Shown here: in pieces, positions 34,377-42,087 of the stretch
Layout of the letters: each line of letters starts with the position of its first letter
Numbering within the stretch: the first letter of the stretch is position 1
Source: an uncultured Candidatus Saccharibacteria bacterium
Lineage (GTDB): Bacteria; Patescibacteria; Saccharimonadia; Saccharimonadales; UBA4665
Assembly (NCBI GenBank): GCA_946482285.1
Contig: CAMLQK010000001.1
Location: 806,001 to 870,000, forward strand
Direction: 5' to 3'
DNA: 64,000 nt
Translations under genes and position numbers: made by a program
The notes under the pieces: generated by a model
What the model was told of the DNA's origin: nothing
Databases searched by the model: none
What the model saw: only the letters and a program-made list of their open reading frames with translations

Positions 34377-34907
34377 ATGAGCGGCCCCGCAATCTATTTT
34401 GTAACAGGTATCTCTGGCTCGGGTAAAACTTCCGTAGCCCGTGAGCTTATCAAGAGAGGCTATGTTGCTCTCGACAGCAAAGTTACTAAAGGCATCTTTC
34501 ACTTTGCTGACGAAAACGGAGTGGAAGCCGTTGACTTCAGGCCGAAAGATCCTGAATGGTCCCAAAAGTATAAATGGGTACTAAACGTACCGATGCTCGA
34601 GCAAGCTATCCGAGACAACTCTGATAAGCCTTATATTTTTGTATGTGGCCGTGGCAACATTCGTCAGCACTGGAACCTTGCTCAAAAAGTATTTTTGCTC
34701 CAAGCAGACGAAGAGACAATGCTCGCACGGCTGAACAACCCTACACGTGATAATGTATTCGCCAAAGACAAAGAAACGCAGCAGAAACTGAAAGATAATC
34801 TTGAATTTGTGCAACGTAGCCTCAAAAAAGCCGGAGCTATCGCAATAGATGCCAAGCAACCACTTAATAATGTAGTAGAGGCTATTCTGGGTTATATCTC
34901 ATCTTAA
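34377..34907 (+). CDS. P-loop kinase (adenylate/gluconate-kinase-like)
   Basis: The 176-aa protein starts MSGPAIYFVTGISGSGKTSV, with Walker A GISGSGKT at residues 11-18. ELIKRGYVALDSKVTKGIFH is the substrate-binding part, YIFVCGRGNIRQ the Walker B region, and MLARLNNPTRDNVFAK the lid with arginines. It phosphorylates a small molecule or nucleotide that cannot be named. TATCAT (34365-34370, TGT before it) lies 6 nt upstream of ATG, so it is leaderless. Confidence 0.72.
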   Translation: MSGPAIYFVTGISGSGKTSVARELIKRGYVALDSKVTKGIFHFADENGVEAVDFRPKDPEWSQKYKWVLNVPMLEQAIRDNSDKPYIFVCGRGNIRQHWNLAQKVFLLQADEETMLARLNNPTRDNVFAKDKETQQKLKDNLEFVQRSLKKAGAIAIDAKQPLNNVVEAILGYISS

Positions 34908-34933
34908 TTTTGGTTCGCACGGAAAGCCTTGCT

Positions 34934-34974
34934 GATTCGAGAGAAGTCCAGCTAGGATTGCCAATGTTCGAACC
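34934..34974. repeat. recurrent hairpin element, degenerate copy 3
   Basis: GATTCGAGAGAAGTCC ... AGGATTGCC ... GTTCGAACC follows copies 1 and 2 in order, with several substitutions that keep most of the outer and inner pairing. It lies directly upstream of a Nudix gene, as copy 1 does. Confidence 0.45.
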
Positions 34975-34995
34975 AATTTCTGTTAAACTGTGCCT

Positions 34996-35520
34996 ATGAA
35001 ATTACTGCGCGAAATTTATCATTCCGAGATAGTCCCTAATACAAAAGATAAAGATTCTAATGGCTTCCGTGAGCGTCATGCGGCCCGTGCAATTGTAACT
35101 GACAAAGACAATAGGATTGCATTGCTGCATGTTGACAAGTACAGCTATCACAAATTGCCCGGCGGCGGCGTTGAGGACAATGAAGACATCAAGCAGGCGC
35201 TCAAAAGAGAGTTGCTAGAAGAGATTGGTTGCCGAGCCGAAGTAGCTGCTGAGCTAGGCAAAATTATTGAATACCGTGACGAATGGGACCAGAAGCAGAC
35301 CTCATACTGCTATCTGGCAAAGCAAACCGGTGAAGCTGGTCAACCCGATTTTACCGAAAAAGAGTTGAGTGAAGGCTTTGCAATTGTCTGGGCGGAAAAT
35401 ATAGTCGATGCAATTAGTCTTCTCAAACAAGATAATCCAGAAGAGTATGGTGGTAGGTTTATTCGTGAACGCGATCTTACTTTCCTAGAAGCTGCTCATG
35501 CAATCTCTGTTCCAGTGTGA
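34996..35520 (+). CDS. Nudix hydrolase
   Basis: The 174-aa protein has a complete Nudix box starting GGGVEDNEDIKQALKRELLE and continuing EIGC (about residues 53-75), in an MTH1/MutT-like layout (AIVTDKDNRIALLHVDKYSY). I place the start at ATG 34996, because TAAACT (34984-34989) lies 6 nt upstream; GTG 34990 touches the box. Substrate unknown. Confidence 0.83.
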   Translation: MKLLREIYHSEIVPNTKDKDSNGFRERHAARAIVTDKDNRIALLHVDKYSYHKLPGGGVEDNEDIKQALKRELLEEIGCRAEVAAELGKIIEYRDEWDQKQTSYCYLAKQTGEAGQPDFTEKELSEGFAIVWAENIVDAISLLKQDNPEEYGGRFIRERDLTFLEAAHAISVPV

Positions 35521-35558
35521 TGGTGTTATGATTAACGAAAACTGCTATCATGTAAGTT

Positions 35559-36014
35559 GTGAGTAACTACCAACCTGGAATCATCTACGAACGAACCCCC
35601 GAAGAATACGCTGACCCCTTTTTAAGTTGGGCTCGCGAAGATAGGGCTTTCTTTGCGTCTGGCGCCTGTCATATATTGGCTGATATGTTTATGCAGTTAA
35701 ACTGGGATCAGAGCTTTGAAGTAGTGCATATTCGCCCACACGACAATATGCTTGGTAATCATGTATACGCCACTGATGGCACCTGGGCCTTTGACTTTAA
35801 TGGCTGGACAAAAGAATCAGAACTGCTTGAGGCTTACGAGAATGCCTATATTGCCAAACACCCCGGCTGGAAATACGACAGAGTTGTCATAAAAGATGAC
35901 CTAGAGACATTCTGCAAGAATAACAATCACCAACTGCCATGGCAGTTTCCCTACTTGCCCTGGGAACGAGCATATAAATACATTAAAAAATTTAGTGACA
36001 GGCATGTAGTATAG
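35559..36014 (+). CDS. unknown protein with a possible Cys-His-Asp hydrolase core
   Basis: The 151-aa protein has FFASGACHILADMFMQL (residues 30-46), then MLGNHVYATDGTWAFDFNGW (about 68-87). The order Cys ... His ... Asp on adjacent strands resembles the transglutaminase/papain-like fold, so it may be a small thiol hydrolase or amidase. No signal peptide is seen. The start is GTG, 7 nt after TATCAT (35546-35551) with TGC before it. Family identification is tentative. Confidence 0.5.
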   Translation: MSNYQPGIIYERTPEEYADPFLSWAREDRAFFASGACHILADMFMQLNWDQSFEVVHIRPHDNMLGNHVYATDGTWAFDFNGWTKESELLEAYENAYIAKHPGWKYDRVVIKDDLETFCKNNNHQLPWQFPYLPWERAYKYIKKFSDRHVV

Positions 36015-36069
36015 AGATATGATAATTAGTAAGACGATCCGTAGGCTCTGTCTCTGCTAAAATAGGCCT

Positions 36070-36882
36070 ATGAAGATTCTGCTAACTGGCAAGCCAAAAA
36101 GCGGTAAGACGACACTTCTCGAAAAACTTCTCAAAGACATAAAAGACAAGCATGGTATGGTCGCTACAGAAGTTTTGGAAGACGGTACACGCATCGGCTT
36201 CGACCTGCAAGATGACAGCGGACACACAGCGATTTTAGCTAGGGCCGATCGTAAAACAGATACTGCGGTCGGTCGGTATTATGTTGATACCCCATCGCTC
36301 AGCGCTTTTATTGAATCGCTCTTTGAGGTTGCTCCAAGCTCACTCTTATATATAGACGAAATCGGGCATATGCAGTTGTACTCCGGGGAATTTCAGAAGC
36401 TCGTGCGGACATACTTGAACTCGCCGAACGATTACCTCGGAACAGTCTCTAGTATTTATAGCCATCCATTTATTGACGAGATTAAAAGCCGTAGCGATAT
36501 TTTGCTCTGTACGATAACGCCAGAAAATCGGGATGCTATGCTCGCTGCTCTAAGCAGCGCATTGAAACATCGCGCTGTGTTTAACGACCTATCTGCCGAC
36601 ACTCAGGCCAAAGTTTTATCATTAGCTCAAGACTATTTAGAAACCGCGTCCTACATCTCCCTGAAGAAACTGTTCAACAATGCAATTGTGTACGTTGCAG
36701 AAAATCGAGTACAAGAAATTTCAAACACAGAATTTATAGTTCGGGGCAATCACGATGAGCATCATGTAAATTTATCGGATGGTGGCTATAGCTGCGATTG
36801 CAATCTCTTCAATGGCCGTGGGCAATTCGCTCGCAAGGCTGGCGAATGCTCACATGTACAGGCTGTAAAAATCCTCAAATAA
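36070..36882 (+). CDS. THEP1-like NTPase fused to a SWIM zinc finger
   Basis: Residues 1-170 form a THEP1-type nucleoside-triphosphatase: MKILLTGKPKSGKTTLLEKL is the P-loop, LLYIDEIGHMQL the Walker B, and LGTVSSIYSHPFIDEIK the following strand. Residues 225-270 end in YSCDCNLFNGRGQFARKAGE followed by CSHVQAV, a SWIM finger (CxCx(n)CxH) of the kind found in SWI2/SNF2 and MuDR proteins. I know of no such fusion. TAAAAT (36058-36063) ends 6 nt before ATG, so it is leaderless. A role in nucleic-acid-dependent NTP hydrolysis is inference. Confidence 0.68.
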   Translation: MKILLTGKPKSGKTTLLEKLLKDIKDKHGMVATEVLEDGTRIGFDLQDDSGHTAILARADRKTDTAVGRYYVDTPSLSAFIESLFEVAPSSLLYIDEIGHMQLYSGEFQKLVRTYLNSPNDYLGTVSSIYSHPFIDEIKSRSDILLCTITPENRDAMLAALSSALKHRAVFNDLSADTQAKVLSLAQDYLETASYISLKKLFNNAIVYVAENRVQEISNTEFIVRGNHDEHHVNLSDGGYSCDCNLFNGRGQFARKAGECSHVQAVKILK

Positions 36883-36934
36883 CCGAGCTCCATAACTCTG
36901 TTATAAGTTTGAAATTAGTACGCTTAGGGCCGCC

Positions 36935-36975
36935 AAAGAAAACAGACCAGCTTTTGTTGGTCTGTTTTCTTTTGT
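36935..36975 (+). terminator. long intrinsic terminator
   Basis: AAAGAAAACAGACCA pairs with TGGTCTGTTTTCTTT across about 8 nt. It is symmetrical enough to act both ways and closes the THEP1-SWIM transcript. Confidence 0.85.
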
Positions 36976-37058
36976 GGAGGGGTGCAGGACGAGAATAATA
37001 TGTGAAATATGTTGGGAACATATTTCTACCACCAGTGCCGAGTCCTGCCACCGTGCCA
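36975..37058. repeat. two tRNA 3'-end-like fragments in opposite orientation
   Basis: On the minus strand TTCTCGTCCTGCACCCCTCC (with a final A at 36975) and on the plus strand CCGAGTCCTGCCACCGTGCC (37038-37057, then A) both resemble the T-arm/acceptor/CCA end of tRNA-Trp (TTCGAGTCCTGTCACCCCTG). They flank an 80-bp A/T-rich stretch. No complete tRNA can be folded here. Confidence 0.4.
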
Positions 37059-37105
37059 GACATGCCAGATTGATTTTCTGATTATTTAATGTTATAATTT
37101 ATACA

Positions 37106-38350
37106 ATGGATCGGCAAGATATTCATCGCATTCTTCATGCAATGGTTGCGGTTGATAACAGCAAAACATACGCGTATTCTACGCGCGATTTCGAAGACGA
37201 GAACGGCAGATTCGGCTGGATTACCCGCGACGATGGCACAGATATCGTCATTGCCGAGAAAACTGATTTCGAACTAATGCGAGAGCCTTACGAGGGCTTG
37301 CTCCATGAAATTAGCCTTGTTAATCGCACTGCTCTTGAGCCTTACAACGTCCTTGAAACAATTAGAGGTGCATTGAGAAACAATGCAGTGTCTTTTGCCC
37401 TTGAGGACGGCGGCATAACCTTTGATGGCCAAAGTATTGCATGCGTACTCTACATTCCGCTAGAATCTCGCGAAAAAGTCCACCAGATCTTAAAGGAGCT
37501 TGGTGTGACGTTTGAGAAAGTTAAAGCACTTAATCCAAAAAATATGAGTCAAAACCAGATTATCAATAGTATTGATGGACTATTGGCATCTGGCTATGCA
37601 ATCAACGAGCTGGTAGAGCTTCTTTCGCCAATGTTTATCATTCCAAACTACACGATGCTTGTGCAAAAAGGCGCTACGATCAATTTTGCTAAAGTATTGG
37701 GGCAGCTAGATGATGAGGAAGCCCTACACGACCTGCCTCCTTATAGTCCAGAACTGGCTGCGGGCGGTATTGATCCACAGCTTATAGTTGACCGATGTAT
37801 GACAGCTAAAGGTTCCTTCGTGGAATTTGCCTCAGAGTGGCTTCCCGGACTCGAGCTTGCGGGCGCGCAAGTTGACTCAGAAAAACTCGTACAACAACTG
37901 CTTGGTGACGACTCGGCCTATAGTCTACATTCAGAAGACGCACAAAAGTCCTTATTGCGGAAAGTACGTGCAGTAGCTGCGGCAAACATTAAGCTCCAAG
38001 ATTATCTTGATAGCCGCACAGTATACGATACGCCAGGTGGCAAAGAGTTGAATATTAATGTGGACGGCAAACAAACAACCAAAGTTTTCTTTGACCCGCT
38101 GATTTTAGTTGTCGGCGAAGGAGGCACAAAAACCCTGCCTCAAAACTGGGCCGGCCGTATTTTACCGGGCCAAGCAATCAAAGAAGGAATCGCCGCGGAG
38201 CTCAAAGACGTCTATGGCTATACCGGCCGCTTCAACTACGAGAATATCCGCTTTAGAGATTACGCTAAGGATCGCAAGGGTAATAACATTGAGCGTTATG
38301 CAATTACGATTACCTTGTTCCCGTCACATGACGATACGCTGCAAATTTAA
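37106..38350 (+). CDS. unknown protein with a degenerate Nudix-like C-terminus
   Basis: The N-terminal 300 residues of this 414-aa protein are not recognised (MDRQDIHRILHAMVAVDNSK). The last 90 contain WAGRILPGQAIKEGIAAELK followed by DVYGY, which keeps the spacing of a Nudix box (GX5EX7REUXEEXGU), but the catalytic Glu residues are replaced (Q, A, K, D). It is probably a non-catalytic sensor or binding module. TATAAT (37093-37098) ends 7 nt before ATG, so it is leaderless. Confidence 0.5.
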   Translation: MDRQDIHRILHAMVAVDNSKTYAYSTRDFEDENGRFGWITRDDGTDIVIAEKTDFELMREPYEGLLHEISLVNRTALEPYNVLETIRGALRNNAVSFALEDGGITFDGQSIACVLYIPLESREKVHQILKELGVTFEKVKALNPKNMSQNQIINSIDGLLASGYAINELVELLSPMFIIPNYTMLVQKGATINFAKVLGQLDDEEALHDLPPYSPELAAGGIDPQLIVDRCMTAKGSFVEFASEWLPGLELAGAQVDSEKLVQQLLGDDSAYSLHSEDAQKSLLRKVRAVAAANIKLQDYLDSRTVYDTPGGKELNINVDGKQTTKVFFDPLILVVGEGGTKTLPQNWAGRILPGQAIKEGIAAELKDVYGYTGRFNYENIRFRDYAKDRKGNNIERYAITITLFPSHDDTLQI

Positions 38351-38355
38351 AGCCC

Positions 38356-39348
38356 TTACCCTGAGCGAGTAATAAATGGCTCCTTTGCAGCCATCTGTAT
38401 GTCGAATATCAAGTTATTGGCATAATATTGTTCAAGATCGGACGTTTCAGCAAGTTGCTTGATGAGTTCAAGATTTAACGTCGCGCGTTTCTCTGATACA
38501 AGACAGATTTCTGGAATAGCCAGGACGAGAATCCAGCTGCCCACAATACGCGGGTTAATTTTGAGATGATCAGCTATCTCCATGGTACGGTTTATTGCTT
38601 GAGCCGGCTTGTCTATGGCCCAAGTAGCGGCATCATAGGCAAAATGACCGATTGCAGCGTCAGGATCTATGGCTGCGTAAGATCCGTCGCTACGCTGTAG
38701 GACATTTTTAGGCTTCAGATCACCGTGCACAAGGTTCCAACGCGGAACACTGCTCAGCGCAGCTGCAACACCAAAAGCACTATTGTATAGCTCGCATGAA
38801 ATAGCCGGATGCAGCTTGCTGAAGCCACGATCGTATCTGTTTTTGATTGTCTCGTATAGTAGCGGTACCGTCCGAGTGCCAGGTATTACAGGCTTAGAGA
38901 ATTGCCCAATAAGAGTTGCCGCTTGCTCGGCCGACATATCATGCAGTGCGGTACCGGGGTTAATGCGTTCAATAAGTAGCGCTTGACTATCGCTGGCTAA
39001 TACACGGGGAGCGCAATCACCATCTATATAGCGAAGAGCAGCAGCCTCAACGCCAGCTGGAGTGAATCTATTGCTAACAGATGGCACCCATGGTGGATAT
39101 ATTTTGAGCACGGCCTCGGTACAACTCTCGTTATTCTGAGTCGCGCCCATAACCGCCGAAACCGACCCACCCTCTAGCGGCTCGCCGAGCGTAAGCCCCC
39201 ATTGCCGTGCGTATCCGGAAGCAATATCTGGTAATTCAGCCAGCCAAGCATCTGCATGCTGGCCATATACTGTATGCCATCGCTGCATGTTTGCTTCAGT
39301 TACGAATTGTCCGGGTAAATTATATGAAGAATTTATTAGTTCTGGCAT
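38356..39348 (-). CDS. APH-like small-molecule kinase (aminoglycoside/hydroxyurea kinase type)
   Basis: The roughly 330-aa protein has LVHGDLKPKNVLQRSDGSYA with the catalytic Asp of the HGDL motif, and AAIDPDAAIGHFAYDAATW, matching the APH(6)/hydroxyurea kinase group, including LLIERINPGTAL. It phosphorylates a small alcohol or antibiotic; a resistance role is only family-based. The start is ATG 39348, with GGGGA just before it, not the GTG at 39360. It converges with the preceding gene (6-bp gap). Confidence 0.72.
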   Translation of the reverse strand: MPELINSSYNLPGQFVTEANMQRWHTVYGQHADAWLAELPDIASGYARQWGLTLGEPLEGGSVSAVMGATQNNESCTEAVLKIYPPWVPSVSNRFTPAGVEAAALRYIDGDCAPRVLASDSQALLIERINPGTALHDMSAEQAATLIGQFSKPVIPGTRTVPLLYETIKNRYDRGFSKLHPAISCELYNSAFGVAAALSSVPRWNLVHGDLKPKNVLQRSDGSYAAIDPDAAIGHFAYDAATWAIDKPAQAINRTMEIADHLKINPRIVGSWILVLAIPEICLVSEKRATLNLELIKQLAETSDLEQYYANNLIFDIQMAAKEPFITRSG

Positions 39349-39398
39349 AGCTGTCCCCACAGCTTAATATACCACGTAATCCCACCGAGGCACATCCG

Positions 39399-40205
39399 CT
39401 ACTCTGAACGCCGTAACTCCATATACTCTTCAACTAAGGCCGGGACGTTTTCAAGAGATTGCACCACCTGAATGTTTGCCGGGTGATCCCAATCTGTTTT
39501 TTTACCTTTTCGGTCTATAAGTATGCCCAACCCTGGCTTAGCGATATCAAGATTGTGCGTACTGTCGTCAACCATCACAAGGCCACGGGTGACAATATCT
39601 TCACCATCAGGCATTGGAAATCTAAAGAGTCCTGTTTCTTCGTCGTAAGATTCATCTATAACTTGGCCTTTGCCGCGCTCTGGAAGGGTCTGGGTAATAT
39701 GTCCGCGCAACTCGCTAAGACGAGGAGAACCTGCTATTTTAAGCCTTTGCCACCCTGGCTTACCCTCAGGGGTTTTGTCCTGGCCAAGCGTGAATAGAAC
39801 AGCAGGGGCGCCGATTCGCCTTAAGCCATCCATCATGGGCTGCACGTCGTCGTATTCGGCGTAGCCAAAGTTTTCCGGATCTGCTAGCCATTCGCTGACT
39901 TGGGCTGTTTTCTCATCTGTAAAAACACTTGGGGCGAATGTTCGATATATATCAAGCTGGCTATGGGATGTAGTACCGGGATATTGTTGTTGCCATATAT
40001 CGTCCTGCTCAGCGAAGGAAAGATGGCCATATTCTTTGCGGAAGGCGCTGCGTTGTGAGCGGATTTGAGGCAGAACTTCGCCCACTTCTGGAAATTCTTG
40101 CGCAAGACGATCGTTAAGAGCTGTCATGTGCCCAGCGGTATCACTCGTCGTACCGTCGATATCCAATAGAACTACAGTGTCGTGAATGCTCTCAAAGCTG
40201 CTCAT
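39399..40205 (-). CDS. HAD-superfamily hydrolase
   Basis: The 268-aa protein begins with motif I VVLLDIDGTTSDTAG (Asp nucleophile and Asp+2). Motif II is probably PAVLFTLGQ and motif III/IV GLVMVDDSTHNLDIAKPG. It is a phosphatase or phosphonatase of unknown substrate. A strong Shine-Dalgarno (AGGGAGGAA) and promoter TTGATT-17-TATAAT (40257-40262, 40234-40239, minus strand) precede it. Confidence 0.78.
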   Translation of the reverse strand: MSSFESIHDTVVLLDIDGTTSDTAGHMTALNDRLAQEFPEVGEVLPQIRSQRSAFRKEYGHLSFAEQDDIWQQQYPGTTSHSQLDIYRTFAPSVFTDEKTAQVSEWLADPENFGYAEYDDVQPMMDGLRRIGAPAVLFTLGQDKTPEGKPGWQRLKIAGSPRLSELRGHITQTLPERGKGQVIDESYDEETGLFRFPMPDGEDIVTRGLVMVDDSTHNLDIAKPGLGILIDRKGKKTDWDHPANIQVVQSLENVPALVEEYMELRRSE

Positions 40206-40233
40206 CAGAATTCCTCCCTATATATTTCATTAG

Positions 40234-40262
40234 ATTATAACATATTTATGCAATAAAATCAA
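40234..40262 (-). promoter_or_regulatory. promoter of the HAD gene
   Basis: On the minus strand TTGATT (40262-40257), 17 bp, TATAAT (40239-40234). Confidence 0.72.
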
Positions 40263-40289
40263 TGCCGTATCAACCCCAAACGCCAATTC

Positions 40290-40358
40290 TTACTTTACAG
40301 AGCTAACAAGGCCAAGAAGCAGTCTAAAGCCAGGGTCGTTCGGGTGTTTCTCGTTCAT
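40290..40358 (-). CDS. 22-aa ORF in the HAD leader
   Basis: ATG 40358 opens MNEKHPNDPGFRLLLGLVSS-VK. It lies downstream of a second near-consensus promoter (TTGATA-17-TATAAT, 40414-40386, minus strand) and upstream of the HAD promoter. Coding status is doubtful; it may be a leader peptide or a remnant. Confidence 0.3.
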   Translation of the reverse strand: MNEKHPNDPGFRLLLGLVSSVK

Positions 40359-40385
40359 ATTTTTTGACACGTAACTAAGTCCGTG

Positions 40386-40414
40386 ATTATACAATATACT
40401 CAGCATCCTATCAA
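40386..40414 (-). promoter_or_regulatory. second upstream promoter on the minus strand
   Basis: TTGATA (40414-40409) and TATAAT (40391-40386) with a 17-bp spacer, 150 bp upstream of the HAD promoter. Transcription would run through the 22-aa ORF. Confidence 0.6.
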
Positions 40415-40445
40415 AAATCTCGCCGAACTCTGCTACAATGCATGA

Positions 40446-41042
40446 ATGAATTTGACCCAAAAACCGAATACGCAAAGATTACTTGATTTGCAAAAGTTGC
40501 TTGTGGCCTTTGCGGGTGTCAATCGCAAAGTTTATCTGCCGCCTGAGGCAACAATTCCCGAAAGTGATGTAGAACATAGCTATTCGCTCGCAATGCTCTG
40601 TTGGTTTCTGGCGCCCCAATTCCCGAATCTTGACCTAAGTAAATTGCTACAACTTTGCCTGGCCCATGACATTGTAGAGGTATACTGTGGCGACACGTTT
40701 TCGTTTGACGGAGATGCCGTTGCCAGCCAGCAAGACCAAGAGCGCGCTGCTTTCGCCACGCTAAAAGAAAGCTGGCAGGATTTTCCAGGTCTCTTAGATG
40801 CTGTCGAAGAATACGAAGGGCGTACAACCCACGAAGCAAAATTTGTCGTAGCACTCGACAGACTCCACCCCATCCTCATGGATTACCTTTGTGAAGGACG
40901 TACCTGGCACAAGCTTGACATCACCTTCGAGAAGCTTATGGCCGTTAAAGACAAAGATTTGGCCGCATCCGAAGTAGCAGAATACTACAATCAGCTAAAA
41001 GCAATACTCATAAAAAATCCACAGTTGTTTCCAAACCCATAG
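40446..41042 (+). CDS. HD-domain hydrolase (YfbR-like 5'-nucleotidase type)
   Basis: The 198-aa protein has DVEHSYSLAMLCWFL (residues 39-53) and LCLAHDIVEVYCGDTFSFDG (74-93): the H...HD...D metal site of the HD_3/YfbR group, which dephosphorylates deoxynucleoside monophosphates. TACAAT (40434-40439) with TGC ends 6 nt before ATG, so it is leaderless. It is followed tail-to-tail by a Nudix gene with no gap. Confidence 0.78.
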   Translation: MNLTQKPNTQRLLDLQKLLVAFAGVNRKVYLPPEATIPESDVEHSYSLAMLCWFLAPQFPNLDLSKLLQLCLAHDIVEVYCGDTFSFDGDAVASQQDQERAAFATLKESWQDFPGLLDAVEEYEGRTTHEAKFVVALDRLHPILMDYLCEGRTWHKLDITFEKLMAVKDKDLAASEVAEYYNQLKAILIKNPQLFPNP

Positions 41043-41480
41043 CTACCCTAATATAATGTCCCCACTAAGAACCTTCATAAAAAAGGCCCTCGTACCGGGA
41101 TACAGTTCAAGTTGCAGACTTTGCTCTAGGCTGAACCAGCCGTAAGCTAAACTTTCGCTTTCATCTAATATAATCTCAGCGTCTGGAGACGCTACATCCA
41201 CTAGCCAAAAAGAAACTGTTTTGACTTTTGTGTCGGCCGCCTGCGTAAGTACTTTTCGCAGAGGCCTGACACTGAGGCCAACTTCTTCAACCACTTCTCT
41301 GACAACCGCTGAGGCTTCATCAATATCATCTGGCTCACAACGTCCGTGCGGTGGAGCCCAACGGCCATACATGTCTCCGCTTCTGCTATCCTCCAATAAA
41401 AGAAACTTATCTTCTTGGTTGCGTACTAATGCCACAATTCCGTGCGAAGATAGATCGGGGTTATACTCTGCATGATTCAC
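41043..41480 (-). CDS. Nudix hydrolase
   Basis: The Nudix box reads APPHGRCEPDDIDEASAVVR followed by EVVEEVGL. I move the start from GTG 41498 to GTG 41480 (NHAEYNPDLSSHGIVALVRN follows), because TACAGT (preceded by TGG) ends 6 nt upstream of the latter, the spacing seen in neighbouring leaderless genes. Length is then 145 aa. Substrate unknown. Confidence 0.78.
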   Translation of the reverse strand: MNHAEYNPDLSSHGIVALVRNQEDKFLLLEDSRSGDMYGRWAPPHGRCEPDDIDEASAVVREVVEEVGLSVRPLRKVLTQAADTKVKTVSFWLVDVASPDAEIILDESESLAYGWFSLEQSLQLELYPGTRAFFMKVLSGDIILG

Positions 41481-41556
41481 TTGAATACTGTACCACACCT
41501 AAATGAATGTGATATCACTTATACCAACTTCCGAACGCCTTGCTATAATGCACTAC

Positions 41557-42087
41557 ATGGAAGAGCAATTTACAGAAATGTTGTTAGAGGGCGGGCACGC
41601 GAACTCGCTCGGCAGAGTAAATGATGTAATACAAATGGTGCTGGGTGATAACAGCCGGCTAGACGAGTTATATGCTTGTTTATTCCATAAAGATGCCTGG
41701 GTACGCATGCGCGCCGCAGATGCGCTGGAAAAAATCTGCCGCGAGCACCCGGAATGGATAAGCCCTTATGTGGACAAGTTTCAGAAAGAATTGTCGAATA
41801 GTACGCAGCCATCAATCCAGTGGCATTTGGCGCAAATATATGAGCAAATTACACTAACAGACAAACAAAAACAAAAGGCTCAAACGTGGCTGGCATCTCT
41901 GTTGGCAAATAAAAATACGGATTGGATAGTGGCCGCCAATGCCATGGATACGCTCATGAAGTTTACGAAATCAGGATCATTCTTGCGCAGTGATATGGAG
42001 AAGTTGCTTGTGGTTCAGCAGCAGCACAAATCTAAGGCCGTCGTAAAACGTTCCACTAAGTATATTGCCGAACTCAGTGCTCAATAG
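41557..42087 (+). CDS. HEAT-repeat-like helical protein
   Basis: I start at ATG 41557, because a TATAAT (41544-41549, TGC in front) ends 7 nt upstream; the frame from 41503 would place the promoter inside the gene. The 176-aa product is all-helical, with repeat-like segments KDAWVRMRAADALEKICREH and NTDWIVAANAMDTLMKF of HEAT/PBS type. Proteins like this bind other proteins or DNA (AlkD-like); no catalytic residues are seen. It meets the CHAP gene tail to tail with no gap. Confidence 0.6.
   Translation: MEEQFTEMLLEGGHANSLGRVNDVIQMVLGDNSRLDELYACLFHKDAWVRMRAADALEKICREHPEWISPYVDKFQKELSNSTQPSIQWHLAQIYEQITLTDKQKQKAQTWLASLLANKNTDWIVAANAMDTLMKFTKSGSFLRSDMEKLLVVQQQHKSKAVVKRSTKYIAELSAQ

Noticed and set aside
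34170..34565. 131-codon minus-strand frame
   Set aside because: It overlaps the clear P-loop kinase at 34377 and the promoter of the 33-aa ORF; no family features.
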